Assembly: GCF_035953295.1 (NCBI RefSeq)
Contig: NZ_CP108370.1
Coordinates: 3,315,001-3,379,000, forward strand
Reading direction: 5' to 3'
DNA length: 64,000 bases
Origin: Streptomyces sp. NBC_01335
Lineage (GTDB): Bacteria > Actinomycetota > Actinomycetes > Streptomycetales > Streptomycetaceae
Shown: in pieces, positions 34,753 to 42,286 of the stretch
Numbering within the stretch: the first letter of the stretch is position 1
Layout: each line of letters begins with the position of its first letter
The notes under the pieces: model-generated
What the model was told of the DNA's origin: nothing
What the model saw: the letters and a program-made list of their open reading frames with translations, nothing else
The model's database searches: none
Translations under genes and position numbers: made by a program

Positions 34753-34888
34753 CGGGGCTCGAACCTTCGCGCGATCAACTACCCATCCGGGTGAAAGCGA
34801 AGACGCCGTCGTCTCCGTGACGTGCCGGGAGCCAGGGATTCAGCTCCCAGCGCCCCGGCGGGCGGCTCGATGAGAAGGAGCTCGCTCC

Positions 34889-35917
34889 GTGGCGTCCCAC
34901 CGCCGTCCCAAACCGCCGAGCCGCGCGCGCGTGACCGTGCTCACCGCCACCGCTGCCGCCGCTGTCGCCCTGACCTCCCAGGCGGCCCACGCCGACCCCA
35001 AGCCGACCAAGAGCGAGGTCAAGGCGAAGGTCGACAAGCTCTACTCGGAGGCCGAGAAGGCCAGCGAGAAGTACAACGGGGCCAAGGAGCAGCAGGACAA
35101 GCTCAAGAAGGAAGTCGACGCGATCCAGGACAAGGTCGCGCGCGAGCAGGGCGATCTGAACGCCCTCCGCAGTGAGCTGGGTTCGATCGCCACCGCGCAG
35201 TACCGCAGCGGCGGCATAGACCCCTCCGTGCAGCTCTTCTTCTCCTCGGACCCGGACAGCTTCCTCGACCAGGCGTCGGCGCTGGACAGCCTCACCGCCA
35301 AGCAGGCCGAGTCGCTGGAGAAGATCCAGGCCAAGCAGCGTTCCCTCGCGCAGGAGCGCAAGGAGGCCCAGGGCAAGCTCGGCGAACTCGCCGAGGTCCG
35401 CGAGGCGCTCGGCAAGAGCAAGAAGGCGTCCCAGGCCAAGCTGGCCGCCGCCCAGCACCTGCTGAACACCCTCACCGCGGCCGAACGCGCCCAGCTCGCC
35501 GACCAGGAGCAGCGCGCCAGCCGCGGCGCCGGTGCGCGGGTCGACCTCGGCAACGAGCAGCCCGCGTCCGCCGTCGGAGCCAGCGCGCTCGCCGCCGCCG
35601 CCACGCGGATCGGGATGCCGTACTCGCACTCCGTCACCACGGGCCCCAACTCGTTCGACTGCTCGGGCCTCACCCAGTGGGCGTACCACCAGGCCGGCGT
35701 CGAGATCACCCGCACCACGTACACCCAGTTCAACCAGGGCACCCACGTCTCGCAGAGCGCGCTGAAGCCCGGTGACCTGGTCTTCTTCAACGGCAACTCG
35801 CACGTCGGCCTGTACGCCGGTGGCGGCCGGGTGCTGCACGCCCCCTACCCGGGTGCCTACGTCCGCTACGAGTCGATGAGCACCATCGGCAGCTTCTACG
35901 GCGCGGTACGCATCTGA
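34889..35917 (+). CDS. Secreted NlpC/P60 peptidoglycan endopeptidase
   Basis: 342 residues from GTG 34889, AAGGAG at 34875-34880. A signal peptide (VLTATAAAAVALTSQAAHA) ends at about residue 36. A long coiled coil (about 45-200) with KSEVKAKVDKLYSEAEKASEKYN and repeated KQRSLAQERKEAQGKL follows. The C-terminal NlpC/P60 domain has NSFDCSGLTQWAYHQAGV with the catalytic C258, H305 in GNSHVGLYAG and the polar third residue after it. It cleaves cell-wall peptide stems. RipA/RpfA-type enzymes of this layout act in growth and germination. The coiled coil probably regulates activity. Confidence 0.9.
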   Translation: MASHRRPKPPSRARVTVLTATAAAAVALTSQAAHADPKPTKSEVKAKVDKLYSEAEKASEKYNGAKEQQDKLKKEVDAIQDKVAREQGDLNALRSELGSIATAQYRSGGIDPSVQLFFSSDPDSFLDQASALDSLTAKQAESLEKIQAKQRSLAQERKEAQGKLGELAEVREALGKSKKASQAKLAAAQHLLNTLTAAERAQLADQEQRASRGAGARVDLGNEQPASAVGASALAAAATRIGMPYSHSVTTGPNSFDCSGLTQWAYHQAGVEITRTTYTQFNQGTHVSQSALKPGDLVFFNGNSHVGLYAGGGRVLHAPYPGAYVRYESMSTIGSFYGAVRI

Positions 35918-35929
35918 TCACGCCGCGGG

Positions 35930-36060
35930 ATCCCGACCCGCCGGATCCCGCACCGCCGGATCACGCACCGTAGGTCCGGCACCGCGGGTCCGCGGGATCC
36001 CGCACCGTTGGTCCCGCACCGCAGGTCCCGCACCGTTGGTCCCGCACCGCTGGGTCCGTC
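35930..36060. repeat. Tandem 14-15 bp repeat array
   Basis: About eight degenerate copies of GGTCCCGCACCGTT (variant GGATCCCGCACCGCC) run head to tail between the NlpC/P60 gene and the next small gene. The last four copies are nearly identical. The array has no reading-frame support. It may be a slippage-born minisatellite or a transcript-end structure. Confidence 0.7.
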
Positions 36061-36126
36061 CCCGCCCACGGACGCGTAGTCGTCGCGTACGCCGCACGCG
36101 GGGAACGCACACGCCGGGGGCAGATC

Positions 36127-36486
36127 ATGTGGGGCAGAGGCTGCGGCGTCGGTGCGGTGTGCGGCCTTCTCGCCGCCGCCCTCGCCTGCGTCCTCATCGA
36201 CAGGGCCTGGACCACCTGCGACGTGGGCGTGAACTCGTACGCGAACTCGCTCACGCTGGTCCTCCTCTTCGTCCCGCTCTGGATCGTCGACACCCTGTGC
36301 TGGATGCTGCCCTACGGGTTGCTGGGGCGGCGCTTCCACGGCGGATGGGCGGTCGCGGCGGGCACGGCCGCCACCCTCCTCCTCGTCTGGTTCGCGGCCA
36401 CCTGGCTGGGGATGCCGGACGACTACCCGGCACCGTTCTGCGCGGACGGCGTGCCGGGGTGGTGGCCGGCATGGATTCCCGCGTGA
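36127..36486 (+). CDS. Small multi-pass membrane protein
   Basis: 119 residues from ATG 36127. Three hydrophobic stretches can be seen: VGAVCGLLAAALACVLI, LTLVLLFVPLWIVDTLCWMLPYGLLG and WAVAAGTAATLLLVWFAATWLG. Four cysteines are spread over the loops and a GWWPAWIPA tail closes it. I recognise no family. It follows the tandem-repeat array and stands alone before the YbjQ gene. Confidence 0.6.
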   Translation: MWGRGCGVGAVCGLLAAALACVLIDRAWTTCDVGVNSYANSLTLVLLFVPLWIVDTLCWMLPYGLLGRRFHGGWAVAAGTAATLLLVWFAATWLGMPDDYPAPFCADGVPGWWPAWIPA

Positions 36487-36666
36487 GCCCCGGACTGAGG
36501 CCGGGCGGATCGGGCAGACGGATCAGCGGGTGACTCGAACTCGGCCGCCCTTGCGACGAGTTCCGCGTGGTCGCCCCCGGCGGCGAAAGCCCCGGCCGTA
36601 CGGAACACCGAGTCCCCGGAAGCACGTGCGCACGCCCGGACCACCCTTCCACGTGAGGTGAACGCC

Positions 36667-37035
36667 ATGTCCCTGGATGACTACACCGGCGGCCAGACCA
36701 ACGGGTCCGACGTCCTGGTCGTGACCACCAACGACGTACCGGGATACGAGGTGCGGCAGGTGATCGGCGAGGCGTTCGGCCTCACCGTGCGCTCCCGCAA
36801 CATCGGCTCCCAGCTGGGCGCCGGCCTGAAGTCGGTGATCGGCGGCGAGCTGAAGGGCCTGACCAAGACCCTGGCGGAGACCCGGAACGAGGCCATGGAA
36901 CGCCTCGCCGAGGCGGCCCGCGCCCGCGGCGCCAACGCCGTGCTGGCGATGCGCTTCGACGTCACCTCGGCCGCGGACATCGGCACCGAGGTCTGCGCCT
37001 ACGGAACAGCCGCGGTCATCGCCCCGAAGCCCTGA
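36667..37035 (+). CDS. YbjQ-family (DUF74) protein
   Basis: 122 residues from ATG 36667 behind GAGGTG. It shows VLVVTTNDVPGYEVRQVIGEAFGLTVRSRNIGSQLGAGLKSVIGGELKGLTK (in part) and ARARGANAVLAMRFDV, the YbjQ/heavy-metal-binding-domain pattern. YbjQ proteins assemble into beta-rich pentamers. The metal name comes from the family and no metal site is obvious. A strong terminator follows. Confidence 0.88.
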   Translation: MSLDDYTGGQTNGSDVLVVTTNDVPGYEVRQVIGEAFGLTVRSRNIGSQLGAGLKSVIGGELKGLTKTLAETRNEAMERLAEAARARGANAVLAMRFDVTSAADIGTEVCAYGTAAVIAPKP

Positions 37036-37046
37036 CGCTCAGGAGT

Positions 37047-37085
37047 GTGAACGGCGGGACACGGCCACCGCGTCCCGCCGTTCAC
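37047..37085 (+). terminator. Terminator after the YbjQ gene
   Basis: GTGAACGGCGGGAC (37047-37060) is exactly complementary to GTCCCGCCGTTCAC (37072-37085) around an 11-base loop. It begins 12 bases after the YbjQ stop. Confidence 0.85.
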
Positions 37086-37388
37086 GTTCACTCCTCGGCT
37101 TCCTCTTGCTGCAACTCCTCAACGAGCCGTCCCAGTTCTCCCCACGCCGTGCGCCTGACGGAAGAACTCATGCGCGATCTCCGGCTCTTCGAGGCCGGCG
37201 CGCCGACGACGAGGGCACGGGCGGGTACGTGGACACGGCGGCCGGCACAGGAAAGCCACGCCCCACCCACGCGCACCGCGCCCCGCTCACGCGCACCGGC
37301 CGAGCGCACCCACGAACCGGCAACAGGTGGGCCTACAAACCCCGTTGACCGGAAGCGCTTCACCCTCGACGCGCGTTTCCGCAGCCGA

Positions 37389-37455
37389 TCGTCGAACGCC
37401 CTTCGAAAGCGCCGTCGAAGGCTCGTCGAAGGTCCGTCGAAGGCCCCGTCGAACG
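37389..37455. repeat. Direct repeats of GTCGAAGG upstream of the endoglucanase
   Basis: Five to six copies of CGTCGAAGG or CGTCGAACG occur at 10-14 base spacing between 37389 and 37455. They lie 60-130 bases upstream of the mapped promoter. The surrounding 37036-37570 gap has no gene I can support; a short minus-strand frame ending at 37088 looks accidental. Confidence 0.45.
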
Positions 37456-37476
37456 AAACAAACCCGGTCCACCGTC

Positions 37477-37506
37477 TTGTCACCCTCTCCCGGCCACCCC
37501 TACAGT
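37477..37506 (+). promoter_or_regulatory. Endoglucanase promoter
   Basis: TTGTCA (37477-37482) and TACAGT (37501-37506), 18 bases apart, form a good primary-sigma promoter. The CebR box begins ten bases after the -10, across the expected start point. Confidence 0.65.
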
Positions 37507-37515
37507 CCCCCCGGA

Positions 37516-37529
37516 TGGGAGCGCTCCCA
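37516..37529. promoter_or_regulatory. CebR operator
   Basis: TGGGAGCGCTCCCA is a perfect 14-bp palindrome and matches the CebR binding sequence known in Streptomyces. Cellobiose or cellotriose releases CebR, so the cellulase downstream would be induced on cellulose. Confidence 0.9.
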
Positions 37530-37570
37530 CGCCTGCCCCGCCGCCTTCCCCCACTGCCCGAGAGGACACG

Positions 37571-38749
37571 ATGCGACACCGTGCACGCACCCTCCTGACA
37601 GCTCTGACGCTGATGCTGGGTACGACCACCGCGCTGCTCACCGCCACCCCCGCCACCCAGGCGGCCACGCAGTCCGCACAGGCCGCCGGCCAGATCTGCG
37701 AGCAGTACGGCACCACCACCGTCCAGGGCCGCTACATCGTCCAGAACAACCGCTGGGGCACCAGCGCCACCCAGTGCATCGACGTCAACGACAGCGGGTT
37801 CACCGTCACCCAGGCGGACGGTTCCGCCGCCACCAACGGTGCCCCGAAGTCGTACCCGTCGATCTTCCTCGGCTGCCACTACACCGCCTGCTCGCCGGCG
37901 ACGAACCTGCCCAAGCGGATCGACACCATCGCGGCCGTTCCGACCTCGCTGACGTACGGGTACGTCGGCAACGCCACCTACGACGCGGCGTTCGACATCT
38001 GGCTGGACCCCCAGCCGAAGACCGACGGGGTCAACAAGACGGAGATCATGATCTGGTTCAACCGGGTCGGCTCCATCCAGCCCATCGGCTCGCCCACCAG
38101 CACCGCCACCATCGGCGGCCGTACCTGGGAGATCTGGACCGGCAACAACGGCGGAAACGACGTGATCTCCTTCGTCGCCCCGTCCGCGATCACCAGCTGG
38201 TCGTTCGACGTCAAGGACTTCATCGACCGGACCGTCACCCAGGGCATGGCCGCCAACAACTGGTACCTGACCAGCGTCCAGGCCGGCTTCGAGCCCTGGA
38301 TCGGCGGGGCGGGCCTCTCACTCTCCGCCTTCTCGTCCTCGGTGACCGACGGCCAGGACACCAACGGCAACGGCACCGGAGGCGGCACGACCCAGCCCGG
38401 CGGCGGCACGGGGACCCCGCCCGCCGGACAGGCCGCCTGCCAGGTCGAGTACACGCCCAACGTGTGGCCGGGCGGGTTCACCACCAACGTCACCGTCAAG
38501 AACACCAGCACCACGGCCGTCAACGGCTGGAACCTGGCCTTCACCCTGCCCTCCGGCCAGCAGGTGTCCCAGGCCTGGAACGCGACGGTCAGCCCCACCA
38601 GCGGCGCGGTCACCGCACACAACACCACGTCCAACGCCGTCATCAACCCCGGAGCCACCCAGAACTTCGGCTTCCAGGGCACGTACACCGGGACCTACGC
38701 GGAACCGTCGGCCTTCACCCTCGGCGGATCCGCCTGCACGGTCGTCTGA
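37571..38749 (+). CDS. GH12 endoglucanase with C-terminal CBM2
   Basis: 392 residues from ATG 37571 behind GAGAGGA. A Sec signal peptide of about 38 residues precedes a GH12 catalytic domain: QICEQYGTTTVQGRYIVQNNRWG at the start, the nucleophile E158 in EIMIWFN and the acid/base E241 in GFEPWIGG. A flexible Gly/Thr/Pro linker (about 258-288) leads to a family 2 cellulose-binding module with CQVEYTPNVWPGGFTTNVTVKN and WNLAFTLPSGQ. It is a secreted beta-1,4-endoglucanase. The CebR box and promoter directly upstream place it in the cellulose regulon. Confidence 0.95.
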   Translation: MRHRARTLLTALTLMLGTTTALLTATPATQAATQSAQAAGQICEQYGTTTVQGRYIVQNNRWGTSATQCIDVNDSGFTVTQADGSAATNGAPKSYPSIFLGCHYTACSPATNLPKRIDTIAAVPTSLTYGYVGNATYDAAFDIWLDPQPKTDGVNKTEIMIWFNRVGSIQPIGSPTSTATIGGRTWEIWTGNNGGNDVISFVAPSAITSWSFDVKDFIDRTVTQGMAANNWYLTSVQAGFEPWIGGAGLSLSAFSSSVTDGQDTNGNGTGGGTTQPGGGTGTPPAGQAACQVEYTPNVWPGGFTTNVTVKNTSTTAVNGWNLAFTLPSGQQVSQAWNATVSPTSGAVTAHNTTSNAVINPGATQNFGFQGTYTGTYAEPSAFTLGGSACTVV

Positions 38750-38854
38750 CCGGGGCAGCCCCCATGGTGCGCCCGCTGTGACGCGCCCGTGGTGGCCCTG
38801 CCGGGAACGCCCGCACCCGGCAGGGCCACTACGGGGAACCCGCCGTCGGCGCAC

Positions 38855-39094
38855 TCAGGCCGATCCGGCAACGGGCCTGATGCGATCCAGAGGCACGTCC
38901 CATTCCAGCCCACCGCCTTCGGGCAGCATGAACGCCTGCCGCCCGACCACCTTCCCCGAACCCTTCAGGCGCTCTTCGACGACGCCCATCAGCAATCCGG
39001 TCCGCCCGCTGAGCGCGTCCACGACCAGCGTGCCGCGCGGGTACGGCAGCGGACCGTGGCCGAGCATCGTCTGCGGCTGCTCGTAACCCGTCAC
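38855..39094 (-). CDS. Small hypothetical protein
   Basis: 79 residues from GTG 39094, whose first bases overlap the preceding stop (GTGA) and which has GGGGAGGGGG upstream. It reads TMLGHGPLPYPRGTLVVDALSGRTGLLMGVVEERLKGSGKVVGRQAFMLP, a compact beta-rich fold of unknown function. It is coupled to the small gene before it (39091-39294), so the two probably act together. I recognise no family, but paired small genes beside XRE/DUF6879 loci are common in Streptomyces. Confidence 0.6.
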   Translation of the reverse strand: MTGYEQPQTMLGHGPLPYPRGTLVVDALSGRTGLLMGVVEERLKGSGKVVGRQAFMLPEGGGLEWDVPLDRIRPVAGSA

Positions 39095-39294
39095 TCGCTG
39101 CCCCCTCCCCGAAGCGCCTCGGCCAAGCGCGCGGCCACGTCGGAACGCACGCGTCCCAGCTCCACGAGCCCCAGCTGCGGAGAGGCGTCGTCCACCGCGA
39201 GCGAGGGCAGGACGATCCCGACTTCGGCCAACGCGGCCTTCAGAGACTCCTTCGTCACAAAGGGGTCAGCGGGCTGCTGTTCTTTGGTTGCCAT
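39091..39294 (-). CDS. Small hypothetical protein
   Basis: 67 residues from ATG 39294. Sequence KEQQPADPFVTKESLKAALAEVGIVLPSLAVDDAS is acidic and helical. TAACGT stands seven bases before the ATG and there is no Shine-Dalgarno, so the transcript is probably leaderless. Its stop overlaps the start of the next small gene. No known domain. Together they form a two-gene operon next to a pseudogenised DUF6879/XRE pair. Confidence 0.55.
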   Translation of the reverse strand: MATKEQQPADPFVTKESLKAALAEVGIVLPSLAVDDASPQLGLVELGRVRSDVAARLAEALRGGGSE

Positions 39295-39465
39295 GAGCAG
39301 GACGTTAAGAACGAGCGGACTCCGACCGATATGCTGCTTTCTCCCATTTGCTCGACCACCCAACGGGATTGCCGAAGTTTTCTCCTGACCCCCGCCTGAG
39401 CATGTAGTACCGGGCTGCGGCCGCGGTCATGCTGTTGAGCAACATCTCTGGAAGGGAGAGCGTTC

Positions 39466-39893
39466 ATGGCTCGCCGGCTGCGCTTCACCGGTACGGACAG
39501 CAAGACCGACGGCTGTCCCGCCCTGCACACGGACGACAGCACCGGCGAGATCATCGTTCAGGGGAAACCCGTGACCGATCCCGAAGACCTGGCACAGCTC
39601 CAGCACTTCGGGCCGGACGACATGGCGGTTGCGGTGCCGCGCGAACTGCTCGTGAACTGGGGCCCCAAGGAGATGGAGCGGGTGCCGGAGATGGTCGACA
39701 GGGACACTTTCGGACAGCTCTTCGCAACCTTCAAGCACACCGCTTGGCGACTGGAGACACGACGGGGCTACGCATCAGACCGGCAGGACCCGGACTTTCA
39801 GACGTGGTGCGCTACGCAGTCGCTCGCGACGCGGCCATGCATCACGCCCTTTCGTACGACCGGTTCGCGGCGCAGGTGGCCGCGACCGAATAG
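39466..39893 (+). pseudogene. DUF6879-type protein, internally deleted and frameshifted
   Basis: It opens as a normal family member (MARRLRFTGTDSKTDGCPALH, VPRELLVNWGPKEMERVPEM, HTAWRLETRRGYASDRQDPD). At about 39798 it switches frame to the family's C-terminal block, RYAVARDAAMHHALSYDRFAAQV. The middle portion of the DUF6879 domain, roughly 80-90 codons by memory of relatives, is missing. The XRE partner usually paired with this family follows intact. Confidence 0.65.
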
Positions 39894-39905
39894 CACGCGT
39901 GACCG

Positions 39906-40772
39906 GTGAGCACCGACTACCAGCAGGCACGGGCGGCGTTGGGGATCCGGCTGCGCGAACTCCGCCTCACGTGCCCCGCCGGTCGGCTCACCGGTCAGCA
40001 GCTCGCGCTACGGCTCGGCTGGCAGGGTTCGAAGGTCAGCAAGCTGGAGAACGGCAGGCAGACAGGCACCCCCGAGGACCTTCGCGCGTGGGCCGACGCG
40101 ACCGAGCAGCCAGGTGCGTACACCGAACTCGCCTCCCGACTGGCCGGGTTCGAGTTCCACATCAGGTCATGGCGCAGAGCACTGGCGAACGGCTTCAGGC
40201 CGATGCACGAGGACCTGAGCGCTGAGATCGAGCGCACCGCGACCCTGTGGATCTGGGAGGAGTCGGTGATCGCCGGCCTCCTGCAGACCCCCGAATACGC
40301 ACGTCACGTCATCCAGCGCTATGCCCAACTGCTCGGCGGGGCTACCGACATCGAGAACGCCGTCCGCTCCCGCTCCCAACGCCAGGAGTGGCTGTACCGG
40401 CCGGGCCGCAAGCTGCACGTGCTGATGTGGGAGGCCGCTTTGCGCTCGCTGATCTGCCCACCCTCCGTGCTGGCAGCCCAGCTCGACCGCCTCACCGGCA
40501 TGATCGGGATGGACACGGTCGAGCTGGGCATCATCCCGTTCACCGCGTCCATGAAGATCGTCCCCGCCAACGGCTTCTGGATCCTCGACGACCGCGTGGT
40601 GGTGGCGGAGGACTGGCACGCCGAGCTGTGGTTGAACGATGCCGACAACATCGCCCTGTACACAAGGGTGTGGAAGACCCTTCAGGAATCGGCGGTGTAC
40701 GGCGCCGAGGCCCACAACGTGATCAACGCGGCCCGGCGCGCGCTGAGCCCGGGCCGCGCCGCGACTCCCTGA
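39906..40772 (+). CDS. XRE regulator, Scr1/DUF5753 type
   Basis: 288 residues from GTG 39906. The N-terminal HTH is RLRELRLTCPAGRLTGQQLALRLGWQGSKVSKLENGRQTG. The C-terminal DUF5753 domain shows SVIAGLLQTPEYARHVI, RSRSQRQEWLY and IIPFTASMKIVPANGFWILDD. Streptomyces has many such regulators, each beside a DUF397, DUF6879 or abi-like small protein. Here that partner is broken just upstream (12 bases apart). The regulator may now act alone or have lost its function. Confidence 0.85.
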   Translation: MSTDYQQARAALGIRLRELRLTCPAGRLTGQQLALRLGWQGSKVSKLENGRQTGTPEDLRAWADATEQPGAYTELASRLAGFEFHIRSWRRALANGFRPMHEDLSAEIERTATLWIWEESVIAGLLQTPEYARHVIQRYAQLLGGATDIENAVRSRSQRQEWLYRPGRKLHVLMWEAALRSLICPPSVLAAQLDRLTGMIGMDTVELGIIPFTASMKIVPANGFWILDDRVVVAEDWHAELWLNDADNIALYTRVWKTLQESAVYGAEAHNVINAARRALSPGRAATP

Positions 40773-40835
40773 ACGCGACGCGCCGCCCCCCGAAGGTAGG
40801 TTGAAGGTCCAGCACCAAGGAATCGGGGGACGCCC

Positions 40836-41681
40836 ATGGCCACCGCACCGGATCGCTCCAAGGACGCCGGGCACGGCCGGCCCCCGCGCCGCACGGTTTT
40901 CGGCGAGGTCGCCGAGGTGTACGACGGCGGGCGCCCCGGGTACGCCGAGGAGCTGGTCACCGAGGTGCTGGAGTACGCGGACCTGGGCGGCCGTGCGGCG
41001 CTGGAGGTCGGGGCGGGCACCGGCAAAGCCACCGGGCTCTTCGCGGCACGCGGTGTGCCGGTCGTGTGCGTCGAGCCGGATGCCCGGATGGCCGAGGTGC
41101 TGCGCCACAACACGGCCGCGCATCCCCAGGTGCGGGTGGAGGTGGGCGACTTCGAGGAGTGGGACCCGGCCGGGCGCCGTTTCGGCCTGCTGTTCGCCGC
41201 CACCTCCTGGCACTGGGTGAACCCGGAACGCCGCTGGGACTTGGCCCACTCCGTCCTCGAACCCGGCGGCTCGCTGGCCCTGTTCTGGAATCCGGTCGCC
41301 GTGGTCGACCCCGAACTGTTCGCCGGACTCCGCGACATCGACCGCTTCCACGGCGTGGAGGAACCCCCGCACGACGCCCTCGCCTCCCGTTACGGCCCGG
41401 AGGCCGGCACCGTCGACGGCGTGGAGGGCCCGGGCTGGCCGGTGAACGAGATACGGCGCGACGGGCGCTTCACCGACCTGCGTACGGTGCGCTTCCGGCA
41501 GCCCATGCGGTACGACACCGCCCGCTATCTCGCCTTCCTCACCTCGGTCTCCGCCTACCGCGTCATTCCCGAGCGCAGCCTCGCCCAACTCCTGGTCGAA
41601 ACGGGCCGCTTGCTGGACTCCCGGGGTGGTGCCATCGACATGCTCCGTATCAACGACCTCGTCCTCGCCCGCACCGCCTGA
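40836..41681 (+). CDS. Class I SAM-dependent methyltransferase
   Basis: 281 residues from ATG 40836 with GGGGGA upstream. SAM-binding elements: AALEVGAGTGKATGLFAARG (motif I), VVCVEPDARMAEVL (acidic second strand) and LLFAATSWHWVNPERRWDLAHSVLEPGGSLALFWNPVAVVD (in part). The protein is a UbiE/Trm-like small-molecule methyltransferase, soluble. The DxGYAEEL section near residue 30 suggests the usual S-adenosyl methyltransferase cap. Substrate unknown. It is followed by short direct repeats (41681-41760). Confidence 0.82.
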   Translation: MATAPDRSKDAGHGRPPRRTVFGEVAEVYDGGRPGYAEELVTEVLEYADLGGRAALEVGAGTGKATGLFAARGVPVVCVEPDARMAEVLRHNTAAHPQVRVEVGDFEEWDPAGRRFGLLFAATSWHWVNPERRWDLAHSVLEPGGSLALFWNPVAVVDPELFAGLRDIDRFHGVEEPPHDALASRYGPEAGTVDGVEGPGWPVNEIRRDGRFTDLRTVRFRQPMRYDTARYLAFLTSVSAYRVIPERSLAQLLVETGRLLDSRGGAIDMLRINDLVLARTA

Positions 41682-41763
41682 GCGATGTCCCGCAGCCTGA
41701 GCGATGTCCCGGAGCCTGCCCGATGGACCGGAACCGCCCGGTGGCCCGGAACCGCCCGGTCGA
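41681..41763. repeat. Short direct repeats after the methyltransferase gene
   Basis: GAGCGATGTCCC(G/C)GAGCCTG occurs twice (41681-41720 region) and CCGGAACCGCCCGGT occurs twice (41726-41763 region). The gap is 150 bases and precedes the next gene. Confidence 0.5.
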
Positions 41764-41829
41764 ACGCGCTGTCGCACAATGGCCGTGGCAGCGGAATCGG
41801 CAGGTCGGACGGCAGAGGGGCAGGGGCGC

Positions 41830-42282
41830 ATGAACCGGAGCGGGGACGGCAGCGGGGACGTTCACGGGGACGACCGGAGCGAGGACCAGGTGCTGGCGCA
41901 GGCGCTGAAGTGGATGGGCATCCGTTCCCAGCCCGACGGCACCTTGACCGGGCTCAGGGCCAAGCTGCTGAGGAAGACCGTGCAGGAGCTCGACCTCGTC
42001 GTCGAGCTGCCTTTCGACGAGGCGGTGCGGCACGTCACCGGAGTGCTCGAAGAGGCGGGGACACCGACCGAGCCGACCACCGCCGATGGCCGGCGGGCGA
42101 TCCGGGTGGTCGCGCCCGGCGGTTCCGGCGGCCTGAATCCGGTCGTGGTCACCGCGCTGCTGACCCGGGGCCCGGGGCACCGTACGAACGTCGGGCTCCG
42201 GGCCGTGGCCGTGGAGGGGCTGATCAACCAGCGGTCGGCCGAGAAGGCCGCCGCCGGCCTCGCGGAGCTGCTGGCCGAATGA
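41830..42282 (+). CDS. Conserved hypothetical protein
   Basis: 150 residues from ATG 41830. Charged N-terminal 20 residues, then LAQALKWMGIRSQPDGTLTGLRAKLLRKTVQELDLVVELPFDEAVRHVTGVLEEAG, a helical section, and a beta-rich second half with IRVVAPGG and LRAVAVEGLINQRSAEKAA. No enzyme motif or signal peptide. It is convergent with helR, with four bases between the stops. Function unknown. Confidence 0.6.
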   Translation: MNRSGDGSGDVHGDDRSEDQVLAQALKWMGIRSQPDGTLTGLRAKLLRKTVQELDLVVELPFDEAVRHVTGVLEEAGTPTEPTTADGRRAIRVVAPGGSGGLNPVVVTALLTRGPGHRTNVGLRAVAVEGLINQRSAEKAAAGLAELLAE

Positions 42283-42286
42283 GCGC

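Noticed and set aside
34753..34768. T-arm-like sequence (rc GGTTCGAGCCCCG) near the NlpC/P60 promoter
   Set aside because: No acceptor, D or anticodon stems can be formed around it, so it is not a tRNA.
34620..34888. c-di-AMP riboswitch before the NlpC/P60 gene
   Set aside because: Position is attractive but the conserved ydaO core cannot be matched by eye; kept only as a finding to test.
37088..37480. Minus-strand frame ending ELGRLVEELQQEEAEE
   Set aside because: No start with a ribosome-binding site and Arg-rich upstream composition; probably accidental.
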